Translations under genes and position numbers: made by a program
Assembly (NCBI GenBank): GCA_009268125.1
Contig: WBOU01000017.1
Span: 1-64,000 of the forward strand
Length of the DNA: 64,000 nucleotides
DNA from: Chloroflexia bacterium SDU3-3
GTDB taxonomy: Bacteria; Chloroflexota; Chloroflexia; Chloroflexales; Roseiflexaceae
Direction: 5' to 3'
Shown here: positions 9,111 through 17,041 of the stretch, piece by piece
Layout of the letters: every line of letters begins with the position of its first letter
How positions within the stretch are numbered: the stretch's first letter is position 1
Notes under the pieces: generated by a model
Databases searched by the model: none
The model's input: the letters and a program-made list of their open reading frames with translations, nothing else
Told to the model about the DNA's origin: nothing

Positions 9111-9530
9111 CTACCACAGATACAGCGCCAGTGGGGCGTCCGCGTAGGTCGCGCGGAAGAAGCCCCACAGCGCCGCCGCATCCCACTGCCCCGCCGTGTC
9201 CAGCCGCGCGAAGGCCTCGCTCTGCGCCGCCGTCAGGGGCCGCCCATCCAGCACGAACCCCGCCGCGTCCGGGGCCAGCGCCAGCGGCGTCACCCCCAGG
9301 CACACCACCGTGCCCAGCCGCGCGCACGTCGGCTGCCGCTGATCGACGAACAGGTGCAGCACCTCGCCCGCGCGTGCCCGCCCCGCCCGCCGCACCGTGC
9401 TCCGCTTGGGCAGCAGCTCGTTCCCCGCATCCGCCCGCAGCTGCGCCGCCAGCGCCAGGTCGCCCGCCGCCAGCGCCGCCCCGTAGCGCACCTGCGCCGC
9501 CCACTCCCGCCGGAAGCTCACTGCGGGCAT
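9111..9530 (-). CDS. Hypothetical protein of the mobile-element operon
   Basis: 139 residues, starting at the ATG at 9530, which lies inside the end of the upstream gene (13-nt overlap). Open reading further upstream in this frame belongs to the shadow of that gene. No known motif. The N-terminus is Arg/Ala-rich; the second half (LHLFVDQRQ, VVCLGVTPLALAPDAAGFVLDG) suggests a small beta-rich domain, and the C-terminus is hydrophobic and aromatic. It is the last gene before the terminator at 8905-8948. Confidence 0.6.
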   Translation of the reverse strand: MPAVSFRREWAAQVRYGAALAAGDLALAAQLRADAGNELLPKRSTVRRAGRARAGEVLHLFVDQRQPTCARLGTVVCLGVTPLALAPDAAGFVLDGRPLTAAQSEAFARLDTAGQWDAAALWGFFRATYADAPLALYLW

Positions 9531-10336
9531 GGCGCGTCCTCCCCGGCCCCCGCCGCCCGCTCCTCCCCTGCCGCGATCTGCACCGAGGTCGCCACCGACC
9601 ACGCGATGGTCGCCTCCATCAGCCCCTCGACCCGCGCCACCACCGGGCGCGTCGCCCAGTGCGCCAGAATATAGTCCCGCGTCACCGGCTGCGGGATCGC
9701 CGCCACCACCGGCGTGATCTCCTTCGTCGCCTCCCCGCTCCCCCGCGTCACGTCCCGCCCCGGCCCCAGCGGGATGCTGCACGCGTAGAACGGCGGCTGC
9801 ATCTCGGGCTTCCCCTGCTGCCTGCGAAACGCGTCCACCGCGTCCAGCACCGCGTACTGCTGCATCAGCGCGGCGATGATGTCCCCGGTCAGCGTGCCCT
9901 TGGCCGTCACCAGCAGCGGCTCGGTGTAGCCCACCGCCGCCAGCGCGCCCACCACCACCCGGAAGCGGATCTGCGACTGCTGCCGCCCGCCGCGCAGGGT
10001 CCTCCAGGCGAATGCGATCCCGTAGCGGTCGCCGGTCGTCTGCATCTCGCTGATGGTCTGCACCCCGTCGGCAATCACGTACAGATCTGCCGTCTCCAGC
10101 GCCCAGTGCCGCACCACCTGGCCGCTGCCGTGCTTGATCTGCACCTGCGGCACCTTCGCCTCGTGCATGGCCTCGTCGAGCGCCCGCGCGCGCCCCACCT
10201 CGCTCAGCCAGCCCGCGTAGAGCGCGCGCTGGGCCGTGGGCAGGCCCGACGACCACTGGAGCACCGGGTCGAGCGCCTGGGGCTGCGGGCGGCGCGCCGG
10301 GCCGCGCGTGAAGCGGATCTCATCAGTAGTTGTCAT
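9518..10336 (-). CDS. Hypothetical protein, mobile-element operon
   Basis: 272 residues with convincing protein character (IKHGSGQVVRHWALETADLY, then RYGIAFAWRTLRGGRQQSQI). I cannot assign a family. The stretch AMLQ-like IAALMQQYAVLDAVDAFRRQ is helical, and SIPLGPGRDVTRGSGE may be a substrate- or nucleic-acid-binding loop. A longer overlapping frame on the same strand has low-complexity composition and is rejected. The 13-nt overlap with the downstream gene indicates co-translation. Confidence 0.7.
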   Translation of the reverse strand: MTTTDEIRFTRGPARRPQPQALDPVLQWSSGLPTAQRALYAGWLSEVGRARALDEAMHEAKVPQVQIKHGSGQVVRHWALETADLYVIADGVQTISEMQTTGDRYGIAFAWRTLRGGRQQSQIRFRVVVGALAAVGYTEPLLVTAKGTLTGDIIAALMQQYAVLDAVDAFRRQQGKPEMQPPFYACSIPLGPGRDVTRGSGEATKEITPVVAAIPQPVTRDYILAHWATRPVVARVEGLMEATIAWSVATSVQIAAGEERAAGAGEDAPCPQ

Positions 10337-10353
10337 CGTTGCACCTCATTATG

Positions 10354-10740
10354 TCAAAAAGAATCATCACCCGACCCATCCGGTGTGGTTCTCCCATCGA
10401 GAACCGCCGCCGCCGCTGCGCCCAGCGCCGCCAGCGTGGGCGCGGCCACCTGGCCCCACTGCGGGTGCGTCGCCCGCAGACCGTCCATGCCGATCACCAC
10501 CGCCCAACCGCGCAGCTGGACAAACGCCCGGTCCGCCGCCTCCGCCTCCGCCAGCAGCGCGGCCAGGTCGTCCCCAACGATCCGCTCGCCCACGACCTGG
10601 TGGATGAGCGCCAGCCGCCCGCTCCAGAGATCGGTCAGGAGCTGCCACCGCTGCCGCGCGGCGTCGCGGCCCTGCCAGACCAGGAAGCCCTCCGCCGCCG
10701 TGCCCGCCGCATCCCACGCCATGCCCTCACCGCCCGCCAT
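10354..10740 (-). CDS. Hypothetical protein, mobile-element operon
   Basis: 128 residues, acidic and alanine-rich. Trp residues are spaced through the first half (GFLVWQGRD, RWQLLTDLWSG, LRGWAVVIG). No domain recognised. It starts three bases after the stop of the upstream 120-aa gene, so the two are co-transcribed and probably coupled. Confidence 0.6.
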   Translation of the reverse strand: MAGGEGMAWDAAGTAAEGFLVWQGRDAARQRWQLLTDLWSGRLALIHQVVGERIVGDDLAALLAEAEAADRAFVQLRGWAVVIGMDGLRATHPQWGQVAAPTLAALGAAAAAVLDGRTTPDGSGDDSF

Positions 10741-10743
10741 CCC

Positions 10744-11106
10744 TCACCCTCCCTCCGCAACATCCGCCGCACCGCCCTGCCAGAGCGCGGCGGTGGCCAC
10801 CCAGGTGTAGCCGATCAGGTTCCACCGCACCCCATCCTCCACCCGCGCAACCTGGGCCGTGGGCGCGGCGGGGTAGCGCTGCGCCCCGATGGGGACCAGG
10901 CAGTCCCGCCGGAAGGTGATCTCCTCGGTCGCGCCGACGGGCTTGTCCGCCCGCCCGAGCGTGAGTACAATCTGGTAGCACCCCGCGCCCAGATCGCGCG
11001 CTGTCACCGCCAGCGCCGCCCCGCCCCGCAGACCGAGACGGCGCGTCTCCCCCGTCGCGGCGGACCGCGCGCACAGGTGGCGGAACCGCGCCGTGATCGC
11101 GCTCAT
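10744..11106 (-). CDS. Hypothetical protein, mobile-element operon
   Basis: 120 residues from the ATG at 11106, which overlaps the stop of the AAA+ ATPase gene by four bases (ATGA). The sequence is beta-rich (GCYQIVLTLGRADKPVG, ITFRRDCLVPIGAQRY, VRWNLIGYTWVATAALW). No family recognised. Its coupling to the ATPase suggests it may be a partner or substrate of that enzyme. Confidence 0.6.
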   Translation of the reverse strand: MSAITARFRHLCARSAATGETRRLGLRGGAALAVTARDLGAGCYQIVLTLGRADKPVGATEEITFRRDCLVPIGAQRYPAAPTAQVARVEDGVRWNLIGYTWVATAALWQGGAADVAEGG

Positions 11107-11930
11107 GCGCGCACCTCCCGCGCGGCCAGCGCCGCCCAGCCCGCCGCCGCCACAATCAGGCGGTCGCGCACCTCGTCCGCCTCGTAGCCCAGCGCGAACA
11201 GCGTCGCCGCCTCCTGCACCGCCATCAGCGGCAGCCCTGCGGTCATCGCCGCCAGGTCGAGCTGGGCGTCGCGCCCCAGCACCCCCGCCCCCACCGCGCC
11301 GCTGAGCGCCTGGGCCTCCGGCGGCTGGAGCGTCACCACCAGCCCGATCCGGCTGGGCCGGTCCAGCAGCCGTGCGGGCACCCGCGTGAGGTTGGTCGCC
11401 GTCCCCAGCACGATCAGGTCGTCCGGGCTGGTCAGGCCGTCCAGGAGCTGGAGCAGCTCGTTCCCGCCCGCCCAGGCCAAACCCTCGAAGTCCTCCCACA
11501 CCACCGCCACCATGCGACCGGGGTCGTGCTGACGGATAGCCGGGATCACCCCGCGCTCCAGGTGGTCGGGGTTGGGGTCGAGGATGACCACCGCCCCGCC
11601 TGCCACCAGCTGCACTATCAGCTGCGCGAGCAGCGTGGTCTTGCCGCTCCCCGGCGCGCCCGCGATCAGCACGCCGCGCCGCCGAGGCAGCCCCGCCGCC
11701 CGCAGCCGCTGCCCCACCCGCTCGTCGAGCAGGGCGGTGAGCTCCTGGCCCACGATCCGCCGCGCGGGCGTCTCCACCAGCGTGGGCGGCAGCGCGGCCA
11801 GCGCCACCGGCGTGAACGTGACCCTCGCCCCGACCGTCGCCCGGTACACCCCGGCGGGCAGCGCCGCCAGCGCGTGCGGCGTCAGCGCCGCGCTCGTCGT
11901 ATACGTCCCCTCGTGATCTTGGTAGAACAT
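11103..11930 (-). CDS. AAA+ family ATPase
   Basis: 275 residues. After about 75 residues of beta-rich N-terminus comes an AAA+ module: Walker A GAPGSGKTT at about 91-99, Walker B-like VAVVWEDFE at about 139-147 (Glu-Asp instead of the usual Asp-Glu), sensor 1 GTATN at about 176-180, and a sensor 2 region RPSRIGLV. The arrangement is that of the FtsH/proteasomal-ATPase branch (RPxR after sensor 1). There is no protease or helicase domain, so it probably remodels a protein or loads DNA-bound complexes. It sits mid-operon between ASCH-like genes and hypothetical genes. Confidence 0.8.
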   Translation of the reverse strand: MFYQDHEGTYTTSAALTPHALAALPAGVYRATVGARVTFTPVALAALPPTLVETPARRIVGQELTALLDERVGQRLRAAGLPRRRGVLIAGAPGSGKTTLLAQLIVQLVAGGAVVILDPNPDHLERGVIPAIRQHDPGRMVAVVWEDFEGLAWAGGNELLQLLDGLTSPDDLIVLGTATNLTRVPARLLDRPSRIGLVVTLQPPEAQALSGAVGAGVLGRDAQLDLAAMTAGLPLMAVQEAATLFALGYEADEVRDRLIVAAAGWAALAAREVRA

Positions 11931-11942
11931 CGTGGTCTCCTT

Positions 11943-12230
11943 CTACAGCTCCTGGCCCGCCGCCCGCAGCAGCGTGACCTCCAGCGGCCACCACCAGCCG
12001 ACCCGCCCCCAGCGGGGCCGCTGGGCCACCACTCGCACGGTGAGGCCCGTCGGCTGTCCGTCGCGCCCGTCCCCCTGCGCCCAGGGCGCGCGCGCCACCT
12101 GCACCACCGTGCACCATGGCCCCGCCCCCGCCCCCGCGCCCTGCCGCCGCCGGAGCGTGATCCGCCCCCAGCGGCGCAGCTGCCGTACCTCGTGCGCGCT
12201 CAGCGCGATCGTCCCCGTCACCTCGCCCAT
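11943..12230 (-). CDS. Short ASCH-like protein
   Basis: 95 residues, taking the ATG at 12230; the upstream 18 in-frame residues look like shadow sequence. IALSAHEVRQLRRWGRITLR resembles the helix-plus-strand opening of phage ASCH-domain proteins, where the usual form is ...VRAILEGRKTQTRR. It resembles the next gene upstream (SFYLRAEEVRAIQAARRLTV) and may be a shortened duplicate. ASCH domains bind RNA or modified nucleotides. Confidence 0.5.
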   Translation of the reverse strand: MGEVTGTIALSAHEVRQLRRWGRITLRRRQGAGAGAGPWCTVVQVARAPWAQGDGRDGQPTGLTVRVVAQRPRWGRVGWWWPLEVTLLRAAGQEL

Positions 12231-12315
12231 GCCGCCCACCGCCCGACCACCAGCGCGCTGGGCGTCAGCGCCGCGCGCATCCAACCGCTCCCCGCGTCAT
12301 CCTGGGAGACCATCG

Positions 12316-12738
12316 CTACCCCTCCTGCGGTCTGGCGGCCACCGCATGGCCATGGCCGCGACCGGAATACCACCGAACCCGCCGCACCTGCACCGCCCAC
12401 ACGTACCGCCCGCCCGCCTGCGCCACCGACACCGCCACCACCATCACATGCAGCCGCGCCAGCGCCTGCGGCATCTCCCGCGCGTCCCGCCAGGCCACCT
12501 CGCCCGGCTCGCCGTCGGCGCGGTAGGTCACCTGGGTCACCCCACCCGCCGCCCGCACGCAGGCCCAGTCCTCGCGCACCCAGCAGCGCTCGCCCAACCG
12601 AAACGGGCTGGACGCGATCAGCTGCTGGAGATCCTGCGCCAGCGGCGGATCGGCCATGGGCCGCTCGACCGTCAGCCGCCGCGCCGCCTGGATGGCCCGC
12701 ACCTCCTCCGCCCGCAAGTAGAAGCTCCGCATCACCAT
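12316..12738 (-). CDS. ASCH-domain-like phage/plasmid protein
   Basis: 140 residues from 12738; a second ATG two codons later overlaps the upstream stop (TGATG) and may be the true start. FYLRAEEVRAIQAARRLTVE, FRLGERCWVREDWACV, VTYRADGE and the later MPQALARLHVMVVAV follow the order of motifs in phage ASCH-like proteins (opening helix, ...GdrLWVRE.w..., YRADG, mP.wa.Ri.l.v..v). Such genes are common passengers in phage and plasmid early regions. Confidence 0.65.
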   Translation of the reverse strand: MVMRSFYLRAEEVRAIQAARRLTVERPMADPPLAQDLQQLIASSPFRLGERCWVREDWACVRAAGGVTQVTYRADGEPGEVAWRDAREMPQALARLHVMVVAVSVAQAGGRYVWAVQVRRVRWYSGRGHGHAVAARPQEG

Positions 12739-13334
12739 TCCCCCTCCCGCGCCGCCCAGGCCCGCTCGGCCTCGGCCTGCGCCACAAAGCGCCAGCTCGT
12801 CCGGCGCGGCACCCGCACCGCCAGATGGCTGCCGTAGATCACCAGCCGCGTCGCGCCCACCTGGTGCGCTGCCGCCCGCGCCGTGGCCAGCCGCCCCGCC
12901 GTCACCACCTCCACCCCCAGCGGTCCGTAGCAGAGCGCTACCGCCCACCGGCCCCGTCGCCCGATGAGCGGCGCGGGCAACGCCGACCGCCGCGCCTGGG
13001 CGTGGGCGCAGGCGGCCTGGCAGCTGCGCTCGTAGAAGTCCAGCACCACCGCCAGCACCCCGGCGTACCAGCGCGCCGCGTCCTGCTCGCTGAGCCCCGC
13101 GCCGCGCACCACATCGGCGGGCGGCAGCGCCGTGAGCACCCAGGGCGGCAGCCGCTGCTCCGCCACCCGCACGCTCCCGTAGGCCTCCACCGCGTAGCGC
13201 GCCAGCCCCTCGGCCAGCGCCGCCGAGGAGAACAGCGCCTGCGTGCTACCCGCCAGGGGCCGGATGAGGCCCGGCCCCAGCGGGTCGTAGATCCCCCAGC
13301 CGCGCGGGGTCTCCAAGATCGCATCGTCTTCCAT
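12732..13334 (-). CDS. Hypothetical protein, mobile-element operon
   Basis: 200 residues, well-formed start region (MEDDAILETPRGWGIYDPLG). The middle is helical with a conserved-looking QAACAHAQARR stretch; the end (ATRLVIYGSHLAVRVPRRTS) is a beta hairpin followed by an Ala/Glu-rich helix. No family recognised. Coupled by a TGATG overlap to the ASCH-like gene downstream. Confidence 0.65.
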   Translation of the reverse strand: MEDDAILETPRGWGIYDPLGPGLIRPLAGSTQALFSSAALAEGLARYAVEAYGSVRVAEQRLPPWVLTALPPADVVRGAGLSEQDAARWYAGVLAVVLDFYERSCQAACAHAQARRSALPAPLIGRRGRWAVALCYGPLGVEVVTAGRLATARAAAHQVGATRLVIYGSHLAVRVPRRTSWRFVAQAEAERAWAAREGEW

Positions 13335-13384
13335 AGCTACTCTCTGTTATGTCACGCAGGACGCCGCACGGCACGCCGGGGGGA

Positions 13385-13404
13385 GGGGGGAACGCGTTCC
13401 CCCC
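13385..13404. repeat. Perfect palindrome between two operon genes
   Basis: A 20-bp perfect inverted repeat (six G, AACGCGTT, six C). It can fold as a tight hairpin in either transcript. No T-run follows, so it could be an mRNA stabiliser, an attenuator or a protein-binding site. Confidence 0.55.
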
Positions 13405-13412
13405 CTGCTACC

Positions 13413-13673
13413 CTAGTCCTGCTCAGCATGCTCATCCCACCGCGGCGCGCCGCCCGCCGCCGCAGCGGCGCGGCAGTCGGCGGCCAGCGCGGTCGCCAGC
13501 GCGCCCAGCCGGGCGAGATCCGCGATACTCAGCTGCGCCACCAGATACTCCTGGGCCGCGCCCATACAGATCGCCACCGTGCCCGCCGAGCAGGCGATCA
13601 GGTCCATCGCCTCGCCGCTGCCCAGGTGGAAGCGGCGCGTGATCGGCCAGCGTATCTCACTTCCCTCTGCCAT
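13413..13673 (-). CDS. Small protein of a three-member family (WPI-R family) in this window
   Basis: 86 residues. Shares the layout WPI.R...L..G....L.A...G...I........QLS...L..L...A..LA.D with the products of 18989-19297 and 36027-36317 (here RWPITRRFHLGSGEAMDLIA, then AQLSIADLARLGALATALAA). The compact size suggests a beta hairpin followed by a helix. Function unknown. First gene downstream of the repeat-bearing non-coding region. Confidence 0.65.
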   Translation of the reverse strand: MAEGSEIRWPITRRFHLGSGEAMDLIACSAGTVAICMGAAQEYLVAQLSIADLARLGALATALAADCRAAAAAGGAPRWDEHAEQD

Positions 13674-13863
13674 CGCTCGTCTCCTCGCTCTGCCCGCCCG
13701 CGCCCTGCGCTGGCGGATGTCTGCGCGCAGTCACACGCCGCATGCCCGATACCCCTCGGCCCCAGCACGCTTGCGGGGCCATGTGAACCCTGTTGACCCG
13801 AGCGCCCGTGTGACCCTGCGAACCCCGTCCCACTGGGCGCGCCTCCGCCGCTCGGGAGGGAGA

Positions 13864-14157
13864 CCATGGGAAGCCTTTCCTACGGTCCTTGCCTCTGCCG
13901 CCCGCCCACGTGATCGATCTGCCACCTGTGCGCCCTTCCATGGGAAGCCCTTCCTCCACCGCCCTCCCGCGTGATCCACGCCCGACTATGGGAAGCCCTT
14001 CCCACACTCCACCACCACCACCTGCACGGGAGGCCGAAGGAACCCGCCCCTCACCCGTGCGACCATGGGAAACCCTTCCCATAGTCCGCACCGCCATCCC
14101 CGTGCGGGAGGCCGGAGGAACCCGCCCCCGCCAGGGCTCCCCATGGGGAGCCCATCC
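13864..14157. repeat. Iteron-like repeats in a 490-bp gene-free region
   Basis: Five copies of CCATGGGAAGCCCTTCC or close variants at 13864-13880, 13938-13954, 13987-14003, 14063-14080 and 14141-14157, about 50-78 bp apart. Each can form a small hairpin (GGGAA-GCCC-TTCCC). A second repeated string, (G/C)GGGAGGCCG(A/G)AGGAACCCGCC, occurs near 14026 and 14105. No ORF here looks coding. Candidates are an origin, a partition site or an operator array of the element. Confidence 0.65.
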
Positions 14158-14163
14158 AACCGC

Positions 14164-14490
14164 TCACCCCGCATCCGCCTCCAGCGCCGCGAGCTGCCGC
14201 GCCCGCCCCGCCAGCTCGTCCGCCGCCAGCGCGAGGGCGTCTGCCGCCGTCGCCAGCGCCGCCGCGCCCGTCGCCCCGTCCAGCGCCGCCTGCGCCGCCG
14301 TGACCGCCTGCTCGGCCTCAGCCACCGCCGCCTGCGCCGCTACCCAGGCCCGCAGCGCCGCCGTCGCCGCCACCACCGCCGCGTCCTCCGAGGCCAAGAG
14401 CAGCGCCCGCAGCGCGGGCCACGCCGCCCGCTCCAGCTGCCCCGTGCGCTCGGCCTGGAGCAGCGCCCGCCCCACCGTGGTTCTGTCCAT
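14164..14490 (-). CDS. Ala-rich coiled-coil protein coupled to the helicase loader
   Basis: 108 residues from the ATG at 14490, which overlaps the stop of the DnaC-like gene (TGATG). Almost entirely Ala/Leu/Glu/Gln with heptad spacing (AWVAAQAAVAEAEQAVTAAQ), so a long coiled coil is expected. No catalytic motif. Position directly behind the loader suggests a replication accessory role, but this is inference. Confidence 0.6.
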   Translation of the reverse strand: MDRTTVGRALLQAERTGQLERAAWPALRALLLASEDAAVVAATAALRAWVAAQAAVAEAEQAVTAAQAALDGATGAAALATAADALALAADELAGRARQLAALEADAG

Positions 14491-15347
14491 CACCAGCCTC
14501 CCCCCTCCAGCGTCGTGTAGTCCGCCAGCGGCATCCACACCACCCGCGTCTTCGCCCGGGCCAGCCGCGACCGCAGCCGCGCGGGCAGATCCTCCGGGGC
14601 CAGGTTCGCCGTGATGATCAGCGGGCGGCCCAGCCGCTCGTTGAACAGCCGGAAGATCTTCTCCTCCATCCAGCCGCTCAGCTGCGCCGCCCCCAGGTCG
14701 TCCACCACCAGCACCTCGGTCGCCAGCACCGTGCGCAGCAGGTCCTCCCCCGACGCCGCCCGCACCGCGTCCATCAGGCCCGGCACGCTGCGGTACAGCA
14801 CCGTCCGCCCCGCCTCCAGCGCCACGTGCGCCAGCGCCGCCGCCAGATGGCTCTTGCCCGCCCCGCAGGTGCCGTGCAGGTACACCCAGCCCCGCCAGTC
14901 CGCCGCGTAGGCCGCGCAGACTGCGTGGGCCTGACGCAGCAGGTGCCGCTGCGCCGCCACATCGACCGTCTCGCCCCGCCAGGTCACCGGGGCCAGCGGG
15001 CGCTCCAGGTCGAAGGTCGCAAACGTGCAGTCGGCCTTCTCCGCCAGCTCGTCGCCGAGCTGCCGCTTGGCCCGCGCGTGCCGCGCCGCCCGCACCCCCG
15101 CGTCGGCCTGCCCGCAGTCGCAGCGCTGGAGCTGCCCGAAGCGCGGGTCTCCCACCGGGACGCGCAGCACGTACCAGCCGGTGTCCTCACACGCCCCGCA
15201 CCGCCAGCTCGGCGCGGATGCGCTCAAGGGTGCGCCGCTCGCGCTCCCCGAGCGGCCAGGTGCTGGGGTCGCCCGTCCGCCCACCGCTGGCGGCAGGTCC
15301 GCCTCCGTGATCCCTCCCAGCCTCACGCGCTCGTTCTGCTGCCTCAC
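14490..15347 (-). CDS. DnaC/IstB-type helicase loader ATPase
   Basis: 285 residues. A Cys cluster (CGACEDTGW...CDCGQ) near 50-79 forms a probable zinc ribbon, as in DnaC/DnaI-like loaders. Walker A is GTCGAGKSH at about 160-168 and Walker B LVVDDLGA at about 214-221; the tail has RPLIITANL (sensor 1) and RLRSRLARAKT (sensor 2/arginine region). Such proteins load the replicative helicase at an origin. The ATG at 15347 gives a 160-nt overlap with the end of the replisome-organiser gene. A later non-ATG start may be used, because the first 45 residues are Pro/Ala-rich and poorly structured. Confidence 0.8.
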   Translation of the reverse strand: MRQQNERVRLGGITEADLPPAVGGRATPAPGRSGSASGAPLSASAPSWRCGACEDTGWYVLRVPVGDPRFGQLQRCDCGQADAGVRAARHARAKRQLGDELAEKADCTFATFDLERPLAPVTWRGETVDVAAQRHLLRQAHAVCAAYAADWRGWVYLHGTCGAGKSHLAAALAHVALEAGRTVLYRSVPGLMDAVRAASGEDLLRTVLATEVLVVDDLGAAQLSGWMEEKIFRLFNERLGRPLIITANLAPEDLPARLRSRLARAKTRVVWMPLADYTTLEGGGW

Positions 15348-17007
15348 GTCGCTCCTCCTTGCTGAACAGATGCAGAATCTTGGTCGTGCTGTGCGGGTTG
15401 TAGCGCTGGTCGCGCCACTCGCGCACCACCCGCGTCCAGAGGCCGAGGTGGCGATCCGCCACCCCCGCCGTGATCTCGTCCTCCTGCGCCGCGCTCAGGC
15501 GCGCCTGCGGGAAGACCGCGTAGAACTGCGCCACCGCCGCGCTCCGCTGCCGCTCCGGCGGGGCCGCGCCCGCCTCGTCGCGCGGGGCGGCCTGGGCGGC
15601 TACCGCTGGGCGTGTGCTGAGCGCGCCCTGGGCTGGCGTGCTCAGGCCGCTGGGTGGCTGTTCTGCCGAGGCGGCCTGGGCGGCTGCCGCTGGCCGTGCC
15701 TGCGTGCTGATCGCACCCTGGGCGATGAGGCCGCTGGGCAGATGATCCGCCGGGGCGGCCTGGGCAACTGCCGCTGGCGATGCCCTATGCGCGCTGGGCG
15801 GGGCGGCGTGGGCGTCCTGTGGCCCCGTCGCCTCGACCGCTGGCTGTATCCGCTCGTTGGGCGCAGCCTGGGCGGCATGGGGGCCAGCCGGGCGCGCGTC
15901 GTTGTTCTGCCCAGCCGCGCCCCACGGCGGGCGGGATGCCCAGGGCCGCGCCGCAGCCGGGCGGGGTGTGGGGTTGCCCGCGCGGGGCAGATCGGCGGTC
16001 ACGGGCATCTCTTCGTTATGTCCACCTGACATGAGCGGCGGGCGGGATGCCCAGGGCCGCGCCGCATCAGGACGGCCTACGGGTGCAGATATATCGGCAT
16101 CGTCAGGGCGGGGAGCGGGTTCTTGTGCTTGACCAAGCGGCGTTTGAACGGTGATGCGTTCTTCTTCGTGCATGTTTTCCGCCCAAGATGCACGAAATGA
16201 GCGTGGGAAGCGATTTTTCGTGCCAAAACGCGGCGCGGGGCGAAGGGGAGCGGATGGATCGGCGGCTGGGGGGTGGTGATCATCATGCCCATCCCCACAC
16301 GGGTGGGGGGCGGGGGGTGGTGTTCGCGCATGCGCGGCATGATCATGTCCCCCTCCCTCCGTATGATCTGGTTCTCTGACGGTTCTCTGACGGTTGTCCT
16401 GCGCAAAAAACACCGTTTCAGCGCATGGGGGTGCCGCAGATGCGGCCTCGCCCGCATCCCCAGATGTCCCCCTTTCCGTCCCCACATGTCCCCCTTTTGG
16501 CGCTCGGATGTCCGGGTTTCTCCCATCCGCCCCGCCCGAAACCCTGACCTCCACGCCAGGGTTTTGCCCGTGCCTCGGTGCGGAAACCCGGACACTGGGG
16601 ACAGGGTTTCGCGGGCCGTGCGCAGCCAAAACCCTGTCCTCCAGGTCAGGGTTTTCCAGCAGCGCCGAGGGCGCGCCCGGCCCCTGCGTCAGGTCGGCTC
16701 CCCCCTCGGCCAGCCGTCGCCGCAGCTGGTGCTGCGCGGCGTGGTCCAGGCCCGCCAGCACGGCGTAGAGCGTGGGCCGCGCCCGCCCGCCGCCCACCGC
16801 CCGCGCGATCAGCCCCTGCCCCTCCAGCGCCCGCAGCAGGCGGCGGCAGTGCCGCTCCTCCTCCCCGATCCGCTGGGCCAGCGCCGCCAGCCCTGGCCAG
16901 CACACCCCGGCCCCGTTGGCGTAGTCGGCCAGCGCCAGCAGCAGCAGCTTCTGGCTGCCCCGCACTGTCGGGGCAGCCCACACCCGCATCATGACTGCCA
17001 GACTCAT
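15187..17007 (-). CDS. Replisome-organiser-like protein with N-terminal winged helix
   Basis: 606 residues from 17007. Residues 1-90 are a winged helix (RGSQKLLLLALADYANGAG, then EEERHCRRLLRALEGQGLIA). A long low-complexity middle (about 140-490) contains 15-residue repeats beginning NP (NPVPSVRVS, NPGVEVRVS, NPDIRAP) and Ala/Gln/Pro-rich stretches. Residues of about 495-570 (AAVAQFYAVFPQARLSAAQ...KILHLF) resemble the C-terminal domain of DnaD-like primosome proteins. With the adjacent helicase loader this is the classic organiser-plus-loader pair of phages and plasmids. The DNA coding the middle carries iteron-like repeats (separate entry), as in lambda O. Confidence 0.75.
   Translation of the reverse strand: MSLAVMMRVWAAPTVRGSQKLLLLALADYANGAGVCWPGLAALAQRIGEEERHCRRLLRALEGQGLIARAVGGGRARPTLYAVLAGLDHAAQHQLRRRLAEGGADLTQGPGAPSALLENPDLEDRVLAAHGPRNPVPSVRVSAPRHGQNPGVEVRVSGGADGRNPDIRAPKGGHVGTERGTSGDAGEAASAAPPCAETVFFAQDNRQRTVREPDHTEGGGHDHAAHARTPPPAPHPCGDGHDDHHPPAADPSAPLRPAPRFGTKNRFPRSFRASWAENMHEEERITVQTPLGQAQEPAPRPDDADISAPVGRPDAARPWASRPPLMSGGHNEEMPVTADLPRAGNPTPRPAAARPWASRPPWGAAGQNNDARPAGPHAAQAAPNERIQPAVEATGPQDAHAAPPSAHRASPAAVAQAAPADHLPSGLIAQGAISTQARPAAAAQAASAEQPPSGLSTPAQGALSTRPAVAAQAAPRDEAGAAPPERQRSAAVAQFYAVFPQARLSAAQEDEITAGVADRHLGLWTRVVREWRDQRYNPHSTTKILHLFSKEERREAAERAREAGRDHGGGPAASGGRTGDPSTWPLGERERRTLERIRAELAVRGV
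16462..16656. repeat. Iteron-like repeats inside the replisome-organiser gene, candidate origin
   Basis: Three units begin at 16462, 16484 and 16506, exactly 22 bp apart (AGATGTCCCCCTTTCC, ACATGTCCCCCTTTTG, GGATGTCCGGGTTTCT). They are followed by three 45-bp units at about 16537, 16582 and 16627, each carrying an inverted repeat AAACCC(T/G)G...CAGGGTTT. The 22-bp period is not a multiple of three, so it cannot come from a protein repeat. Phage replication origins commonly lie inside the initiator gene, with iterons of about this spacing. Confidence 0.65.
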
Positions 17008-17041
17008 CGCTCGTTCCTTTCTCCGCATGGGTGCGGGAGCT

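Noticed and set aside
9111-10256. 381-codon frame overlapping the 272-aa gene
   Set aside because: The first 240 codons give Gly/Ala/Arg-rich filler that mirrors the 272-aa gene; only the last 139 codons, from the ATG at 9530, look like protein.
10744-12117. 457-codon frame across the AAA+ ATPase gene
   Set aside because: Only the last 120 codons are protein-like; the rest is the out-of-frame shadow of the ATPase.
13657-14097. 146-codon minus-strand frame over the iteron-like repeats
   Set aside because: Its sequence only restates the DNA repeats (repeated EGLPM/KGFPW phrases) and has no protein character.
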